Source of the DNA: Plasticicumulans acidivorans
Lineage (GTDB): Bacteria; Pseudomonadota; Gammaproteobacteria; Competibacterales; Competibacteraceae
DNA: 64,000 bases
Assembly (NCBI RefSeq): GCF_003182095.1
Contig: NZ_QGTJ01000007.1
Location: forward strand, 212,455-276,454
Direction: 5' to 3'
The stretch's first letter is position 1. Each line of letters begins with the position of its first letter. The notes under the pieces were generated by a model, which ran no database searches, was not told the origin of the DNA, and worked only from the letters and a program-made list of their open reading frames with translations. This document shows positions 45,411-54,627 of this stretch, in pieces. Position numbers and translations under genes: made by a program.

Positions 45411-46100
45411 ATGAGCATAGTACGCATCGAAAATGTCTCGAAACGCTACCGGCTCGGTGAGCAGGAAGTCGCTGCTCTGCGCGGCGTCAGCGTCAGCATC
45501 GAACAGGGTGAGTTCGTCGCCATCGCGGGTCCGTCGGGCAGTGGCAAGACTACGCTGCTGAACATGATCGGCTGCATTGATACACCAACCGGCGGGCGTG
45601 TCGTCGTCGATGGCCAGGATGTCACCGGCCGTTCGCCCGATCAGCTGGCCGATCTGCGCGCCCGCACGCTCGGCTTTATTTTCCAGACGTTCAATCTGCT
45701 GCCGGTGCTGTCGGCCGAGGAAAACGTCGAATACCCTCTGGTCAACATTCAGCACCTGCCGCGTGAGGAGCGACGCCGGCGTGTGGCGTACTTTCTTGAC
45801 ATGGTCGGGCTGACACGCTTTGCCAAGCACCGGCCGAATCAGCTGTCGGGTGGTCAGCGTCAGCGGGTGGCCATTGCCCGTGCTTTAGCGACCCGGCCCA
45901 AAATCGTGCTCGCTGATGAGCCGACTGCGAATCTGGACCACCAATCGGGTGAGGGTATTTTGCAGCTGATGAAGGAAATCAACCATCACTCGGGAACCAC
46001 CTTTATTTTTTCAACGCATGATGCACGGGTCATCGCGATGGCTGATCGCGTGGTGCGTGTCAGCGATGGTGAGGTCGTCGGTGAGGAGTCGAATCGATGA
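45411..46100 (+). CDS. ABC transporter ATPase, LolD/MacB type
   Basis: A 229-residue ATPase with Walker A GPSGSGKTT (near 41), Q-loop FQTFNLLP, signature LSGGQRQRVAIARAL (near 144), Walker B KIVLADEPTANLD and the switch histidine in FSTHD. This is the MJ0796/LolD-like family that pairs with FtsX-fold permeases. GAGG precedes the ATG. It overlaps the barrel gene by four bases. It is the only ATPase in the cluster and should power the two permeases. Confidence 0.95.
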   Translation: MSIVRIENVSKRYRLGEQEVAALRGVSVSIEQGEFVAIAGPSGSGKTTLLNMIGCIDTPTGGRVVVDGQDVTGRSPDQLADLRARTLGFIFQTFNLLPVLSAEENVEYPLVNIQHLPREERRRRVAYFLDMVGLTRFAKHRPNQLSGGQRQRVAIARALATRPKIVLADEPTANLDHQSGEGILQLMKEINHHSGTTFIFSTHDARVIAMADRVVRVSDGEVVGEESNR

Positions 46101-47401
46101 AGGATCATGTAATGAACATTGCCGGCGGCATGTTCGGTCTGGCGCTGGTAGGTGCTTCAGCTGCGGTGCACGCCGAAGCGCAGGTGACGGGTACCAGCGG
46201 CTTCTTTTCCAGTGAGGCGGCACATACTTATAGCGGTGAGGATCACTGGTCGAAATTCCGTAACACATTAGGCTTGTCAGCCGATGGCGTGCTGAACGAT
46301 TCGCTGAGCTGGAAGGCCAGTACCTGGCTGCGCTACGACCCGGTCTACGATAATTCCAGCTACTACCCGCACGATGTGCGGGCGGACCAGCGTCACGAGT
46401 TCCAGTTGCGTGAAACTTATCTCGACTGGTCTGCCGGCAGCTGGGATTTCCGCTTCGGTCGGCAGCAGATCGTCTGGGGCGAGATGGTCGGTCTGTTCTT
46501 CGCGGACGTCGTATCTGCCCGAGACATGCGCGAATTCGTCATGGCGGATTTTGACCAGATTCGCATCCCGCAGTGGGCGGCGCGGGCAGAGTATTTCGAG
46601 GACGATTTTCACGCTGAGGCGATCTTCATCCCGTTCCAGAACTACGATGAAATCGGCAAGCCTGGAGCCGACTTCTACCCGTATCCGCCTGGCTGCCCGG
46701 CGGCCAACTGCCGCATTCTCAATGAGCGCAAACCGCGTGACGGCAACGATGACATGGCCGCTGGTTTGCGTCTGGGTTACCTGATCGACGGTTGGGATGT
46801 GGCCGGTTTCTATTACCGCAGCACGGATACATCGCCGAGCTTCGAACGCAGCATCATCATGCAGGACGGCGTGCCGTTCATCGAATACAAACCGGACCAC
46901 AATCGTATCCAGCAGTGGGGGCTGACCGTCGGTAAGGACCTTGGCGAAGGGATGGTGTTCAAGAGCGAGGCGATCTATACGCAGGGTCGCCGCTATGACG
47001 TGCTGCGTTTCAGTGACGCGGATGGTCTGGTGCGCAAGGACACCTTTGATTATGTCCTCGGTCTTGAGTATTCCGGTGATGCGTCATCACGCGTCAACGT
47101 GCAGTTCTTCCAGCGTATCTATGACGACTACGATGAGGACATGATTCCGGATCGGGTCGAAAGCGGCGCCAGCCTGTATCTGACGCGCAAGTTCTGGGGT
47201 GATCGTCTCGAACCCGAGGTGACCTTCATACGCAGTACCAACCGCGATGATTGGGCACTGCGACCGCGTCTGACTTGGCACGTCAACCAGGATGTGCAGG
47301 CTATTGTCGGCGTTGATGTGATGCACGGGCCACCCGATGGCCTGTTCGGTCGTTTTACTAATGATGATCGCGTTTACGGCGAAGTTCGGGTGAACTTCTG
47401 A
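46097..47401 (+). CDS. DUF1302-type outer-membrane beta-barrel protein
   Basis: A 434-residue protein with a signal peptide (to about residue 26, VHAEA) and alternating amphipathic strands ending in the terminal phenylalanine (VYGEVRVNF) required for outer-membrane insertion. FRFGRQQIVWGEMVGLFFADVVSARDMREF is the conserved DUF1302 core. It is translationally coupled to the ATPase gene, so it probably forms the outer-membrane end of the same export system. Confidence 0.85.
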   Translation: MKDHVMNIAGGMFGLALVGASAAVHAEAQVTGTSGFFSSEAAHTYSGEDHWSKFRNTLGLSADGVLNDSLSWKASTWLRYDPVYDNSSYYPHDVRADQRHEFQLRETYLDWSAGSWDFRFGRQQIVWGEMVGLFFADVVSARDMREFVMADFDQIRIPQWAARAEYFEDDFHAEAIFIPFQNYDEIGKPGADFYPYPPGCPAANCRILNERKPRDGNDDMAAGLRLGYLIDGWDVAGFYYRSTDTSPSFERSIIMQDGVPFIEYKPDHNRIQQWGLTVGKDLGEGMVFKSEAIYTQGRRYDVLRFSDADGLVRKDTFDYVLGLEYSGDASSRVNVQFFQRIYDDYDEDMIPDRVESGASLYLTRKFWGDRLEPEVTFIRSTNRDDWALRPRLTWHVNQDVQAIVGVDVMHGPPDGLFGRFTNDDRVYGEVRVNF

Positions 47402-47406
47402 GCGCG

Positions 47407-47428
47407 CACCGCCGCAATGGCGGCGGTG
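47407..47428. terminator. Hairpin between convergent barrel and E1-like genes
   Basis: A perfect 9-bp stem CACCGCCGC / GCGGCGGTG with a 4-base loop in the 37-base gap between two convergent genes. A T-rich stretch (TTCCTTTC) follows on the plus strand. Confidence 0.6.
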
Positions 47429-47438
47429 GCGGTTCCTT

Positions 47439-49430
47439 TCAGGCGCTTGTTGTATTGAGCACCAGTTTCGCGAGTGGCAGGCGGGTAGAGCGCGATTGCG
47501 GGACCGAGCCGAAACCGACGCGACCGAAGTAGACCCCGCGTGCTGCCGCGTCGGCTCCGAGCAGGCGCTCGAACTCGCCGGCCAGCCAGCGCGCTGAATC
47601 GACGGAAGCCTGCTTGCCGGTGAACGGGATGCCTTCACGGATGTAAGACGCGAAGATCAGCGGGGTCATCTCCGGCTGGAACTGCAGGCCAAGCTGTGTC
47701 GCCGTCAGCCAGAAGCGCTGCATGGCGCGCCCTGCCGCGAGGCGATCGTCCAGTGTTCGCGGCGGAGTGTCGGCGACGATCATGAAATGTGCCGCACAGA
47801 ACAGGCCCGGCAGCCAGTCAAGCTGGATACGCGGCAGCCAGGTGCCGGCGCAGTATGTGTTGAGAAAATTCACCCGTTCCCAGCTGCGCATCGCCCACTT
47901 CATCAGTGCGACACCGATCGGGTCGAGACCGACGGCACGGTCTGGCAGGCGATCCTCACTGTACTGCACGCCGTACTCGATGATGTCCCGGTGCACCGGA
48001 TAGGCCTCCGGCGTGGTCAGCCGGACGTGGGCATTGCGGAACAGCAGCTTGGCGACGGCGCTGCGCTGCTCACCCTCAAGCCAGATGACGCTGAAGCCGG
48101 CGCCGACGCTGGCGTCCAGCGCTGCTTTGCGGCGTGCATCGAGCGGCGTGCGCTGCATCATGCGGCGTTGTGTGCAACGGGCCTCAATCGAGCGCAGCAG
48201 TGGATGCGGTGTGTCGTCTGCTGCCTCGGAGAACTGCAGGCGGAACAGCGGGTGCCAGTCGGGCGAGGTGTCGTCGACATTGGCAAGGCGCTCGCAGCTG
48301 CAGCGCAGCCCCTCGCCACTGGCGGCGATGTCGAGGGTTTCCAGCAACCCGCCGAGCGCGAGCTGGCTGGCACGGCCGAACAGATCATAGATGACATGGT
48401 CGCGGGTATCGCAACCATGCACGATGACTTCCAGCGGACCGACGGCCTCAAAGCGCCACGGTTGTGTGTTGTCACCGCTCGGCGCCCAGCGTCCCAGATC
48501 GAGCACACACTGCACGCGCGTATCGAGTACCGGCAGTGGCGCGGAGCGTTCGGGGCGGCTGAGTTTTTCAGAGCGGCTGAGAATCCGCCGTGCCACCATC
48601 AGTGCCAGGCGCTGCAACGGATGGCGGTTGCCGCCGGGACGCCAGGTGTGGACCAGCTTGTTGCGATAAGCGTCGAAATGCGTACCCCACGGTGCAGCGT
48701 AGACTTTGCCGCGGCCGAGCAGGATCTTCAGTACGTCGCTGGCGAGTGCGCCGGTCGCCAGATCGCAGGCCATCGGTGTTGACGGGCCGCGTCGTTCAAT
48801 GAAATTCACTGCCGAGGGATCGACCAGGTAACCGCGTTGCAGCATCGCCGGCGACAGGCCGATGAGGAAACGTGCGAGCTGTTCGCGCTCGGGTTTGCCT
48901 TCGAGGCCGAAGTATTCCTCGAAGCTCATCCGGCCCGGCAGGAAGGTCAGTACCGCAGTGCCCATGCCAAGTGGGGCCGCGGTGATTGCCGGGATGCCGC
49001 GCCGGGCGCAGGCAGCGAAGACTTGGCGGCGGGCCTCGACGGCAAAGAAATCCAGCGAGTCAACGTAGATGTCGACATCGTCGAGAAAGCGCTCGATGTT
49101 ATCGCTGCCGATGGCTTCGGCGAACAGGCGCAGATCGAGTTCAGGATTGATGTTGCGCGCGGCTTCAGCCATCGCATCCAGTTTCGGGCGTTGCAGATTG
49201 GGCAGCGTTGCGCCGACCTGGCGGTTGAAATTGTGCAGTTCGAAATGATCGAAGTCGGCGATCGTGAAAGCACCGATGCCAAGGCGGGTCAGCGTCAGCA
49301 GGTGCGCGCCGCCGACGCCGCCGAGGCCAGCGATGGCGATGCGTCGACCGCGCAGTAGGGCCTGTTCCGTTGGCGTCAGCCAGCCGATATTGCGGCTGAA
49401 AGCGGTCGCGTAATCAAAGCGCATGCTCAT
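47439..49430 (-). CDS. E1-like adenylyltransferase fused to a nitroreductase domain
   Basis: A 663-residue fusion. Residues 1-290 are a ThiF/MoeB-type nucleotide-binding domain: IAIAGLGGVGGAHLLTLTRLGIGAFTIADFDHFELHNFNRQ. The two CxxC zinc motifs of MoeB are not seen. Residues about 310-640 are a nitroreductase-like flavin domain (DLGRWAPSGDNTQPWRFE, and GLFCAAHFMIVADTPP). Mycobacterial MoeY has this arrangement. It follows moaD and moaE by 24 bases. It may activate the MoaD C-terminus, with the nitroreductase doing a linked redox step, but this is an inference. GAGAGAA lies upstream of the start. Confidence 0.82.
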   Translation of the reverse strand: MSMRFDYATAFSRNIGWLTPTEQALLRGRRIAIAGLGGVGGAHLLTLTRLGIGAFTIADFDHFELHNFNRQVGATLPNLQRPKLDAMAEAARNINPELDLRLFAEAIGSDNIERFLDDVDIYVDSLDFFAVEARRQVFAACARRGIPAITAAPLGMGTAVLTFLPGRMSFEEYFGLEGKPEREQLARFLIGLSPAMLQRGYLVDPSAVNFIERRGPSTPMACDLATGALASDVLKILLGRGKVYAAPWGTHFDAYRNKLVHTWRPGGNRHPLQRLALMVARRILSRSEKLSRPERSAPLPVLDTRVQCVLDLGRWAPSGDNTQPWRFEAVGPLEVIVHGCDTRDHVIYDLFGRASQLALGGLLETLDIAASGEGLRCSCERLANVDDTSPDWHPLFRLQFSEAADDTPHPLLRSIEARCTQRRMMQRTPLDARRKAALDASVGAGFSVIWLEGEQRSAVAKLLFRNAHVRLTTPEAYPVHRDIIEYGVQYSEDRLPDRAVGLDPIGVALMKWAMRSWERVNFLNTYCAGTWLPRIQLDWLPGLFCAAHFMIVADTPPRTLDDRLAAGRAMQRFWLTATQLGLQFQPEMTPLIFASYIREGIPFTGKQASVDSARWLAGEFERLLGADAAARGVYFGRVGFGSVPQSRSTRLPLAKLVLNTTSA

Positions 49431-49454
49431 CGGTTCTCTCCCTGCGTTTTACGC

Positions 49455-49892
49455 TCAATATCCGTCGGTGTTCCTGTCAACCCAACGGCCGCGGTCCGTT
49501 AGGGTTTCATGCTTCCAGAACGGAGCGCGGGACTTCAGCGCTTCCATGATGTAGCGGCAGGACTCGAAGGCGGCGGCTCGATGGCTGCTCCATACTGCGA
49601 CCAGCACGATGGGGTCGGCTGGCAACATTTCACCGACACGGTGCAGCACCAGTGCATCGAGCAGCGGCCAACGAACCTGAGCTTCATCGATGATTCTGGC
49701 GATCTCGCGCTCGGTCATGCCCGGATAGTGTTCGAGACACATGGCACTGACCTGATCGCCTTCGTTGTGGTCGCGCATCAGGCCGATGAAACTCGCCAGT
49801 GCCCCCGCCTTGCCGTGCAGGTCGGGCTTGGCCTGATATCGACTGAGTTCGGCCAGCGGGTCGAAGGGCGTCTCGCGAATCTCGATCAGCAT
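49455..49892 (-). CDS. moaE: Molybdopterin synthase large subunit
   Basis: A 145-residue catalytic subunit that transfers sulphur from MoaD thiocarboxylate to precursor Z. LEHYPGMTEREI and VWSSHRAAAFESCRYIMEALKSRAPFWKHE are diagnostic, with the catalytic lysines near 119 and 126. It starts five bases after moaD. moaA, moaB and moaC are not in the window. Confidence 0.97.
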   Translation of the reverse strand: MLIEIRETPFDPLAELSRYQAKPDLHGKAGALASFIGLMRDHNEGDQVSAMCLEHYPGMTEREIARIIDEAQVRWPLLDALVLHRVGEMLPADPIVLVAVWSSHRAAAFESCRYIMEALKSRAPFWKHETLTDRGRWVDRNTDGY

Positions 49893-49897
49893 CTCAC

Positions 49898-50131
49898 TCA
49901 GCCCCCGGTGACCGGCGGAAAGAACGCCAGTTCATCACCATCATGGACGACGGCATCAAGCGTCGCGTATTCATGATTGATCGCCGCCAGCGTGTTACCG
50001 GGCAGCGCGAGATCCGGATTGAGTGCGTGCCAGACCGTGGCGACAGTGGTGACCGTGCCGGTGTTGAACTGAGCTTCGGCACAGCCCACGCGTTCACGCA
50101 GGCTGGCGAAGTAACGTACGCGGATCGTCAT
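49898..50131 (-). CDS. moaD: Molybdopterin synthase sulphur-carrier subunit
   Basis: A 77-residue ubiquitin-like protein starting MTIRVRYFASLRERVG and ending PPVTGG; the terminal Gly-Gly is adenylated and thiocarboxylated. It lies three bases after the exonuclease-like gene and upstream of moaE. An E1-like gene in the same operon is its probable activator. Confidence 0.95.
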   Translation of the reverse strand: MTIRVRYFASLRERVGCAEAQFNTGTVTTVATVWHALNPDLALPGNTLAAINHEYATLDAVVHDGDELAFFPPVTGG

Positions 50132-50134
50132 CTT

Positions 50135-50698
50135 TCAGGCCCGTGCTGGATTCAGTTTCAGATACATCAAGCCAGCCATGACCGCGTGCGCGAGGGCACT
50201 GGTCCGCAACATCGGCGGCAGCCCGAGGGCGCGGCGGATGGTTTCAAAGCGCAGGTCGATGGCATGACCCGGACGACGCGCACGGCGTCGGGCAGCGTCA
50301 TGATAGAGCGCGGAGACATCGATGACGCGATTGGGCAGCGCTCCATTGAGCAGCTGACCGATGGAGTCCCCCAGCAGCGCGTGGTCGAATTCGGTGTAAT
50401 AGCCAATGAGTGGTCGCGGTCCGACGAAGCGCAGCAGGCGATCAACGGCCACCAGTGGTTCTTCACCTTGATGTCCCAGACCGTCATCGACGTCAATGAC
50501 GAACGCCTGCGATGTCAGTAGGCGGTTGCCGCGCAGGTGCACGGCAGCGATCGATTGCAGACGGGCACGATTTGGATCGAGCGAACTGGCGCTGCAGTCC
50601 AGGCAGACCAGTTCCCCACTGGTATCGGGTTCGTGCAGGAAGGCATAGGCCTCGGGGGGCGGTGCGTGGCGAAAGCGCTGACTGAACGGCAATGGCAT
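50135..50698 (-). CDS. DEDD exonuclease-like protein with altered active site
   Basis: A 187-residue protein similar to the epsilon-type 3'-5' exonuclease fold: LVCLDCSASSLDP near residue 32 sits where the DxE of Exo I is expected, PLIGYYTEFDHALL holds the Exo II Asp, and the ALAHAVMAG segment replaces the usual HxAxxD. The Exo I glutamate is missing (D-C-S), so catalysis is doubtful. Its start overlaps the stop of the DUF294 gene by one base, a pairing also seen in other gammaproteobacteria. Confidence 0.7.
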   Translation of the reverse strand: MPLPFSQRFRHAPPPEAYAFLHEPDTSGELVCLDCSASSLDPNRARLQSIAAVHLRGNRLLTSQAFVIDVDDGLGHQGEEPLVAVDRLLRFVGPRPLIGYYTEFDHALLGDSIGQLLNGALPNRVIDVSALYHDAARRRARRPGHAIDLRFETIRRALGLPPMLRTSALAHAVMAGLMYLKLNPARA

Positions 50699-52512
50699 CA
50701 GGTAATCAGATTGAGCTTGAAGTGGAAGGAGATGAACTTCTTGAACTCGTTGACGATCTTGAATGAGTCGCGCAACAGCTCGCGTTCGAGCTTGTTCAGG
50801 TTCGCGGGATTGATGTAGTTGTTCTGCGCTTCATTGCTGCGTGCCTTTTGCAGGCCGCTTTTCAGGCGCAGCGTCGACAGCACAGTCAGTGCCTCAGCCA
50901 GTTCCACCGCAAACTGTGCTTCGAGCACGCCGCGGCTGCGCAGGAGTTCGATGCGTTCCAGTGTGTTGGTTGCTTCGATGCGGTGTTCGAGTGCAAGACT
51001 GCGTATGCCGTGCGTCAGCGGGAAGATGCCACCTTTCTTGAGGTCGAGTTCTTCACGATGAGCCCCTTTTTCCACAACAAAGTTGGCGAAGAACCCCAGT
51101 GGCGTTTCGAAGCTGACGGTCGCGCGGGCAAAGCGGGCGAAGAATGGCTTGTTGCTCTGCAATTGCTGGAACACGTACTGGCGCAGTTCATCAAGCAGTC
51201 CGGCGTTTCCGGCGACCGGCATGGCGTCGACGAAAATCGCGAAGTGCATGAAACTGTCTTCGCCCGGGCGTTGGATCCAGTCGAAGATCTCGTCACGGAA
51301 CGCACTGACGCTGCGTGTCCAGAAGGGGTTCGACACCATGATATTGCCGGGGCAGCGTGGGTAACCGAAGCTGACTAGCGCTTCGGTGAATGCCTGGGTG
51401 ATCCTCGACAGATCGGGGTGCGTGTAGCCATCGCGCAGGATCAGTGCGTTGTCCTGATCGGTTTTCAGGATCTGCTCTTCACGTCCCTCGCTGCCCATGA
51501 CGATCAGGCAGCTGTTGGCCAGCAGCTCAGCGGGTGCCAGCAGAGCGAACAGCTTGGCGAACAGCTTCTTGTTCAGTTCCGAGACCAGCTGGCCGATGTA
51601 GTGCAGCTTTACGCCTTTGCCGTGCAGGGCTTCGATGACGTCGACCAGTGCCCGGCTCGCCGTTGCGAGTTCCTCAAGCGTGGCTGCACGTTCGATCTGC
51701 ACGGCAATCAGATGGGTATGGCTTGATAGGAATGACAGCAGATCAACCTGTTCGAGTACGCCAGCGATCTGCTGATCGCGGCGAATGACGACGCGGCTGA
51801 TGCTGTGCCGTGTCATCGTCAGCAGTGCATTGAACAGAAAGTCATCGGCCTCCAGCGAGACGAGTTCATAGGAGGCGATATCGCCGACCGGATCGTCGGG
51901 TGACCTGCGGGCAATGACCACGGCATCGCGCAGGTCGGTACCGGAGCAGATGCCGATGGCGCCGTTGCGTTCAACCAGCAGCGAAGTGGCGCGATGCTCG
52001 CGCATCGCTACAGCGGCATCGTGGATCGATGTCGTCGCGTCGACGGTCAGTGGTGGATGGATGTAGGCGTCGCCGATCGTGGCGATCATGAAATCGGCCA
52101 GATCCTGACGTGAGGCGGTGCGTTCGTTTGTCGCGCGCTCGGCAATGTCTTCCAAGCAGAAATCAGCAAACTCCGCTGACGCACCAAGCAGTTCGATGAA
52201 GCAGCTGCGTGGCAGCGTGACGCAGACACTATCCTCACGCGCAAGCAGCTGATACGTGCTGCGGTGTCGCAGCAGCGACTCGACGTCGAACAGATCGCCG
52301 CTGCCGAAGCGTGCCCGTTCCTGGCCGTTGATCAATCCCTGGACCGTGCCGCGAACGACCACGAATAGCGCATCAGGGACAGCGCCCGCCTCCAGTATCG
52401 TGCTGCCCTGACTGAAGTAGGCAATATCCGCACGTGAGGCGGCCTGATCGAGGATCGCCGGCGCCAGTTGGTCGAATGGCTCGGTTTGGGCAAGCAGGGC
52501 GAGAGGTTCCAT
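50698..52512 (-). CDS. cNMP-binding/CBS/DUF294 nucleotidyltransferase-like signalling protein
   Basis: A 604-residue cytoplasmic protein. A cyclic-nucleotide-binding-like domain (about 20-125, GSTILEAGAVPDALFVVVRGTV) is followed by two CBS motifs (about 155-280), then DUF294 nucleotidyltransferase-like domains (from about 310; LIVMGSEGREEQILKTDQDNALI has the GSEGRxEQ..xTDQDxAL motif) and a C-terminal helical part. The start at 52512 is preferred because a longer frame reads through terminator hairpins. The cluster downstream of actP suggests a link to acetate or energy status; the ligand is unknown. Confidence 0.85.
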   Translation of the reverse strand: MEPLALLAQTEPFDQLAPAILDQAASRADIAYFSQGSTILEAGAVPDALFVVVRGTVQGLINGQERARFGSGDLFDVESLLRHRSTYQLLAREDSVCVTLPRSCFIELLGASAEFADFCLEDIAERATNERTASRQDLADFMIATIGDAYIHPPLTVDATTSIHDAAVAMREHRATSLLVERNGAIGICSGTDLRDAVVIARRSPDDPVGDIASYELVSLEADDFLFNALLTMTRHSISRVVIRRDQQIAGVLEQVDLLSFLSSHTHLIAVQIERAATLEELATASRALVDVIEALHGKGVKLHYIGQLVSELNKKLFAKLFALLAPAELLANSCLIVMGSEGREEQILKTDQDNALILRDGYTHPDLSRITQAFTEALVSFGYPRCPGNIMVSNPFWTRSVSAFRDEIFDWIQRPGEDSFMHFAIFVDAMPVAGNAGLLDELRQYVFQQLQSNKPFFARFARATVSFETPLGFFANFVVEKGAHREELDLKKGGIFPLTHGIRSLALEHRIEATNTLERIELLRSRGVLEAQFAVELAEALTVLSTLRLKSGLQKARSNEAQNNYINPANLNKLERELLRDSFKIVNEFKKFISFHFKLNLIT

Positions 52513-52525
52513 GACGTCCCCGGAA

Positions 52526-52560
52526 TAGAAAACCCCGCCAGTGTAGAAGGCCTGGCGGGG
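52526..52560 (-). terminator. Rho-independent terminator of yjcH-actP
   Basis: A 9-bp stem CCCCGCCAG / CTGGCGGGG followed on the minus strand by TTTTCTATT, just before the DUF294 gene start. It should separate actP transcription from the downstream operon. Confidence 0.85.
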
Positions 52561-52577
52561 ATTTGGATTCGGGCAGT

Positions 52578-52602
52578 CCCGGAACCCTTGTCGGGTTCCG
52601 GG
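52578..52602 (-). terminator. Second hairpin after actP
   Basis: A perfect 10-bp stem CCCGGAACCC / GGGTTCCGGG with loop TTGTC, twelve bases past the actP stop codon and 18 bases ahead of the T-tailed terminator. It has no T-run and may protect the transcript's 3' end. Confidence 0.6.
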
Positions 52603-52614
52603 CAAGGGCGCGGC

Positions 52615-54312
52615 TCAGTGGCCGGAAGCACCCTCTGCGCCGATACCGGTCTGGCAGCGCACGTCCTGAGCTTCGTAGCCGAGGATGTCCTGCTCGGCGC
52701 GCTTGCTCTTGTCGGTGATCGAGAACAGCCAGATACCGATGAACGCCACCGGGATCGAGATGATCGCCGGGTTGTTCAGCGAGATCAGCGGAGCGGCGTT
52801 GCCGATGACGTCCACCCAGATGGCCTTGGAGATGATCGTCAGCACGGTGGCGGTGATCAGGCCGAGCCAGCCACCGAGCATCGCGCCGCGCGTGGTCATC
52901 TTCGACCAGAACACCGACATGATCAGCACCGGGAAGTTGCAGCTCGCGGCGATGGCGAAGGCCAGGCCGACCATGAAGGCCACGTTCTGCTTCTCGAAGG
53001 CAATACCGAGGATCACCGCGATGACGCCAAGGCAGACGGTCGCCATGCGCGAGACCTTCATCTCCATGACTTCGCTGCTGTGGCCGCGGGCGATGACGCT
53101 CGCGTACAGGTCATGCGAGATCGCCGACGCACCGGCCAGGGTCAGGCCCGAGACCACCGCCAGGATGGTGGCGAAGGCTACCGCCGAGATGAAACCGAGG
53201 AAGACGTTGCCGCCCACGGCCTCGGCCAGGCGGATCGCGACCATGTTGGTGCCGCCATTGATGCCGGATACCAAGTGGGCCTTGTCGACCACACCGTTGA
53301 CCAGCGCATCAGGCTTGAAGAACTCGGGGTGCTGGCCGAGCAGCACGATCGCCGAGAAGCCGATGATGAAGGTCAGGATGTAGAAGTAGCCGATGAAGCC
53401 CGTCGCATAGAACACCGACTTGCGCGCTTCCTTGGCGTTCGGCACGGTGAAGAAGCGCATCAGGATGTGCGGCAGACCCGCAGTACCGAACATCAGCGCC
53501 AGGCCCAGCGAAATCGCGTTGATCGGATCTTTGACCAGTCCGCCGGGACCCATGATCGCCTGACCCTTCGGGTGTGCCTCGGTGGCCTGCTTGAACATCT
53601 CCTCCGGCGAGAAGCCGAAGTGGGAGAGGGCGGCGAGGCCCATGAAGGTGGCACCGGCGAGCAGCAGGCAGGCCTTGATGATCTGCACCCAGGTGGTCGC
53701 GGTCATGCCGCCGAACACCACGTAGATCAGCATCAGGATGCCGACGCCGACGACTGCGATCCAGTAATCGAGACCGAACAGAACCTGGATCAGCTTGCCG
53801 GCACCGACCATCTGCGCGATCAGGTAGAACGCGACGACGACCAGCGACGAGAACGCTGCCATCGTGCGGATCTCCGTCTGGCCGAAGCGGTACGAGGCAA
53901 CGTCAGCAAAGGTGAACTTGCCGAGGTTACGCAGCTGCTCGGCCATGACGAACATGATGATTGGCCAGCCGACCAGAAAGCCGATCGAGTAGATCAGACC
54001 GTCATAGCCTGACGAGAACACCAGACCGGAGATACCGAGGAAGGACGCAGCCGACATGTAGTCGCCAGCAATCGCCAGGCCGTTCTGGAAGCCGGTGATG
54101 CCGCCGCCGCCGGTGTAGAAGTCCTTGGCGGTCTTGGTGCGCGATGCAGCCCAGTAGGTGATGCCCATCGTCGCCGCGACGAAGGCGAGGAACATGACGA
54201 TGGCCGTGACGTTGGTCGCCTGCTTTTCGACCGGTCCGGTGACGGCATCGGCGAACGCCGGCCCGACGAAGGCCAGCGAGGCGAGCAGGGAGGCGAGAAG
54301 CTTTTTCATCAT
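52615..54312 (-). CDS. actP: Cation/acetate symporter
   Basis: A 565-residue sodium:solute symporter. A signal-peptide-like start ([21 protein letters not shown]) is followed by about 13 helices; [30 protein letters not shown] and [25 protein letters not shown] are the ActP signatures. Its start overlaps yjcH by four bases. Substrates are probably acetate and related short acids, which fits polyhydroxyalkanoate synthesis from volatile fatty acids. Confidence 0.93.
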   Translation of the reverse strand: MMKKLLASLLASLAFVGPAFADAVTGPVEKQATNVTAIVMFLAFVAATMGITYWAASRTKTAKDFYTGGGGITGFQNGLAIAGDYMSAASFLGISGLVFSSGYDGLIYSIGFLVGWPIIMFVMAEQLRNLGKFTFADVASYRFGQTEIRTMAAFSSLVVVAFYLIAQMVGAGKLIQVLFGLDYWIAVVGVGILMLIYVVFGGMTATTWVQIIKACLLLAGATFMGLAALSHFGFSPEEMFKQATEAHPKGQAIMGPGGLVKDPINAISLGLALMFGTAGLPHILMRFFTVPNAKEARKSVFYATGFIGYFYILTFIIGFSAIVLLGQHPEFFKPDALVNGVVDKAHLVSGINGGTNMVAIRLAEAVGGNVFLGFISAVAFATILAVVSGLTLAGASAISHDLYASVIARGHSSEVMEMKVSRMATVCLGVIAVILGIAFEKQNVAFMVGLAFAIAASCNFPVLIMSVFWSKMTTRGAMLGGWLGLITATVLTIISKAIWVDVIGNAAPLISLNNPAIISIPVAFIGIWLFSITDKSKRAEQDILGYEAQDVRCQTGIGAEGASGH

Positions 54313-54617
54313 TTCACCGACTCCACGATCTCGTTGGTCAGACGGTCGAATTCGGTGTTGGCTCGCGCAACGTAAATGCCGGTCAGGGCAAAAGCCGAAA
54401 TGATGACAGCAACGCCGATCGGCATGCCGATGCTCATCACTGCACCATCACTGGTCTTGATGGCGAGGAGAGCAGGGTCATAGGCAATGATCAGGACGAA
54501 GCCGTAGTAGATCACCAGCATGATGACCGCCAGCGTCCAGCCGAAGGCGGAGCGCTTGGATATGAGTTCCTGATACTTCGGATTGTTTTTTACTTGTCGG
54601 ACGACATCGGGTTGCAT
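54309..54617 (-). CDS. yjcH: DUF485 membrane protein, YjcH
   Basis: A 102-residue protein with two helices (about 24-45 and 62-85), partner of Act[26 protein letters not shown] and [22 protein letters not shown] match DUF485. The start at 54617 follows AAGGAA. The end overlaps actP (ATGA). Confidence 0.93.
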   Translation of the reverse strand: MQPDVVRQVKNNPKYQELISKRSAFGWTLAVIMLVIYYGFVLIIAYDPALLAIKTSDGAVMSIGMPIGVAVIISAFALTGIYVARANTEFDRLTNEIVESVK

Positions 54618-54627
54618 GGCGCATTCC

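Noticed and set aside
52468..54012. 514-codon plus-strand frame opposite actP
   Set aside because: Asp/Arg/His-rich antisense shadow of a well-supported symporter gene.
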